Positions 61,851 through 64,000 of a stretch of 64,000 nt of DNA are shown here, in pieces. Position numbers and translations under genes: made by a program. A model generated the notes under the pieces. The model made no database searches and was not told where the DNA came from. It worked only from the letters and a program-made list of their open reading frames with translations. Numbering within the stretch: position 1 is the stretch's first letter; each line of letters begins with the position of its first letter. Origin of the DNA: Cacajao melanocephalus (lineage: Eukaryota > Chordata > Mammalia > Primates > Pitheciidae); contig CAUYLG010017981.1 in assembly GCA_963573385.1 (NCBI GenBank), positions 41,493 to 105,492 of the forward strand. Direction: 5' to 3'.

Positions 61851-63814
61851 CTGGCTGAGGGTGGTGGGAGTGGAGGACTGACTCCTGGCGACCACTCGCT
61901 GAGTGCCTACAATGTGCCCGTCTCCCTGCGTGGGAAGCACTGACATCCAGAAATGAGGGCATGGGACTAGTGCAGTGGAAGAACTGCAAAGCCAGGATTT
62001 GAGCACAGGGATGCCCCTGACTGCTGCCCTCTTCTGCCGGGCCATCTCTGCTGCAATGTCCAGGACCCCGAGGTGCCCGTGAGATTACAGACCTGTGGAG
62101 AATGCCTTGCTGAGCCTTAGGCAGAGAACGGTGGGCCCAAAGCAAACACTCGCAAAACCCCAGCCCCCGGGGCAGGTGTGCAGGCCAGAAGTGTCTCCCT
62201 CCAGTCTTTCTGTGAGTTTCCATCCTGAGGCTACCTCCCTGGGCTCTGCAAGGGAGCTGTCGCCTCTGTGACACTGGGCTGGGCCTCTCCTCCCGAAGCT
62301 GCAGCATGCTCCACATTGGCTCCCTGCCTCCAGGGTAGCTCTTCAAGCACCCAACCACCTCTGGCTCATGCCCCAAGGTCAGGCTCTGCTTTGCGATCAA
62401 GGTTTCCTGCCAGGCTGTTGAGCTCACCAATGACTCTCCAGACCGCTCTGACACTCTGTTCCTCACTCTCTAGCGATCCACGACCTTCCATGTCATGGGG
62501 TTCAGGACAGAGCAATGTACCAGGGACAGTGGCTTGGCTCACACCACGGGAGGTTCGCCAGTCAGCCAGGCCCAGACCTTGATGCTGCAACATTTCCATG
62601 ATGGCTGAGCCGGGCAGAGGCTGAGAGCCTGAGTGCTGGCAGCAGGGGGGCAAGTGGCGTACGGCTGCTCTCCCATCAGGCAGCCACATGGGTCCAATCC
62701 CTCCCATGTCTGAGCCTCAGTTTCCTCAATTACACAATAGGAAGTTCTACAGCAGTAGTCCCATGTATAATATGGTAATTTCATACACACATACACGTAT
62801 TACAAAATGGTTACAGAGCTAGGTGAAAGCACATGTGTAAAGCACATCTTGCCCGACCAGCAAATCCTTGACACGTGTGAGTGACAGCTATTCACTGAGC
62901 CAGGCCTGCGAGCAGGTGCTCTGAGTGACAGAACCTGCCAGGGATCCAAGGTTCCGCCAATGGAAGATGTCCACATCCATCTTGATAGATGGGGGATTCT
63001 AAAGGTCACCACGAGGTGAGACCAGGAGGCCAGGAGGTCTGAAGGAGACCCTGAGTGGAGAAGCAGTGAAGGTTCCAGGCACACAGGAAGGGGCGGGGGT
63101 GCTGGAGGACTCGGACTTCCTGCCCCCGGTGGTGGCGGTTGCCCAGTAGATGGCAACCGTGGGTCATGTGCTAAGAGGTGGCCGAGGAGCGGCCCACCCA
63201 GGCTGCCCTCCAGGAGTAGCAGCTGCAGGTCAAGTTCAGACTTGAAGAGGAAACGGGCCATACAAGTGGGTCCTTCCAAGCCCCTGGGGTCCTTCTCAGC
63301 CACTACTGCAGAGGGTGACATTTACTGAGGATGGGCCCATGGGGTAGATCTGGGGACAGGAACTCATTCCAGTTGTGGATGTGGCAGCTGCAGGGCCTGC
63401 TGCGGGGGAAGGGGCTGTGCTGATCCCTGAGCTGTCTATTTGAGTCTTGGTACCCACCGTGCCCAATGCCCTGGGGCTCAGCTCTGAGAAGCTGCAGGTA
63501 CGGACCATGGAGGTTTCTGCAGGACCGGCACACTCGCTCCCTCTCATTCTTGGGCATGTCTGTTCTTCCTAATTCTTTTTTAGAATCATCCAATGACCAC
63601 AACCGCCACCAGGCTATGTTCCAGCCTTTTCACATAATTTTACTTAGCCCTTTTAGAGATGAGGAACTTGCCTGAGCTCAAAGCTGGAATGCAGGAGGGT
63701 AGGGGTGGGAACCTTGGTGCATGGTGCTCCTGTCCCCACCTCAATCATGCTGCCACCCAACATGCTGCTTGGCTTCCCCCATGAGGGCCAAGGGGCAAGA
63801 GGGCCCCTCTCAGC
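61851..63814 (-). other. RAPGEF1: RAPGEF1 intron up to the L1
   Basis: Unique sequence with no Alu and no exon that I can support. The next upstream exon must lie beyond the window. Confidence 0.75.
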
Positions 63815-64000
63815 ACAGTTTACAATAGCAAAGACCTGGAACCAACCCAAATGCCCATCAATGATAGACTGGACAGGGAAAATGTGGCACATATACACCA
63901 TGGAATATTATGCAGCCATCAAAAACGATGAGTTCGTGTCCTTTGTAGGGACATGGATGAACCTGGAAACCATCATTCTCAGCAAACTGACACAAGAACA
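63815..64000 (+). mobile_element. L1 3' fragment, cut by window edge
   Basis: tttacaatagcaaagacctg, aatgcccatcaatgatagac, atggaatattatgcagccat and gggacatggatgaacctgga are typical of the L1 ORF2 3' end and continue past the window. It is a dead copy inside a RAPGEF1 intron. Confidence 0.93.

Overview
This is a window of primate nuclear DNA. About sixty Alu copies, several L1 fragments, long introns with GT-AG splice sites and CpG-island promoters all point to a simian primate. The gene order POMT1 - UCK1 - PRRT1B - RAPGEF1 matches the region known in human as 9q34.13. Several coding residues differ from the human proteins as I remember them, for example near the UCK1 N terminus and in the POMT1 MIR region, so a non-human simian is likely; I could not check this by alignment.

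Layout. POMT1 (+ strand) is cut by the left edge: its last eight coding exons lie at 570-8193 and its 3' UTR ends near 8.9 kb. UCK1 (- strand, complete, seven coding exons, 277 codons plus stop) runs from its CpG-island promoter near 16.2 kb down to 10120, and its 3' UTR ends at almost the same base as that of POMT1, so the two genes meet tail to tail. An Alu-rich intergenic stretch with a large mixed dinucleotide microsatellite fills 16.4-27.2 kb. PRRT1B (+ strand) starts in a second CpG island at about 27.3-28.5 kb; its first exon sits inside a GC-rich minisatellite, and three more coding exons lie at 32971-36335. From 37 to 47.8 kb there are old L1 fragments broken up by Alus. The 3' third of RAPGEF1 (- strand) fills 49.75 kb to the right edge: nine terminal coding exons (52421-61850), a 3' UTR of about 2.7 kb, and minisatellite-rich introns. 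The window ends inside an L1 3' fragment.

The genes do not form one pathway. POMT1 is an ER protein O-mannosyltransferase acting with POMT2 on alpha-dystroglycan. UCK1 phosphorylates uridine and cytidine in pyrimidine salvage. PRRT1B is a little-studied proline-rich membrane protein with a CD225/dispanin-type C terminus. RAPGEF1 (C3G) is a guanine-nucleotide exchange factor for Rap1 and relatives. I see no tRNA, rRNA, CRISPR array or prokaryotic feature.

The most notable observations are structural: a 243-bp direct duplication in two POMT1 introns whose recombination would remove three exons in frame; a run of same-phase splice donors made by the PRRT1B exon 1 minisatellite; a perfect 34-bp-arm palindrome inside an Alu; a RAPGEF1 intron that is about 80% polypyrimidine minisatellite; and nearly coincident POMT1 and UCK1 polyadenylation sites.
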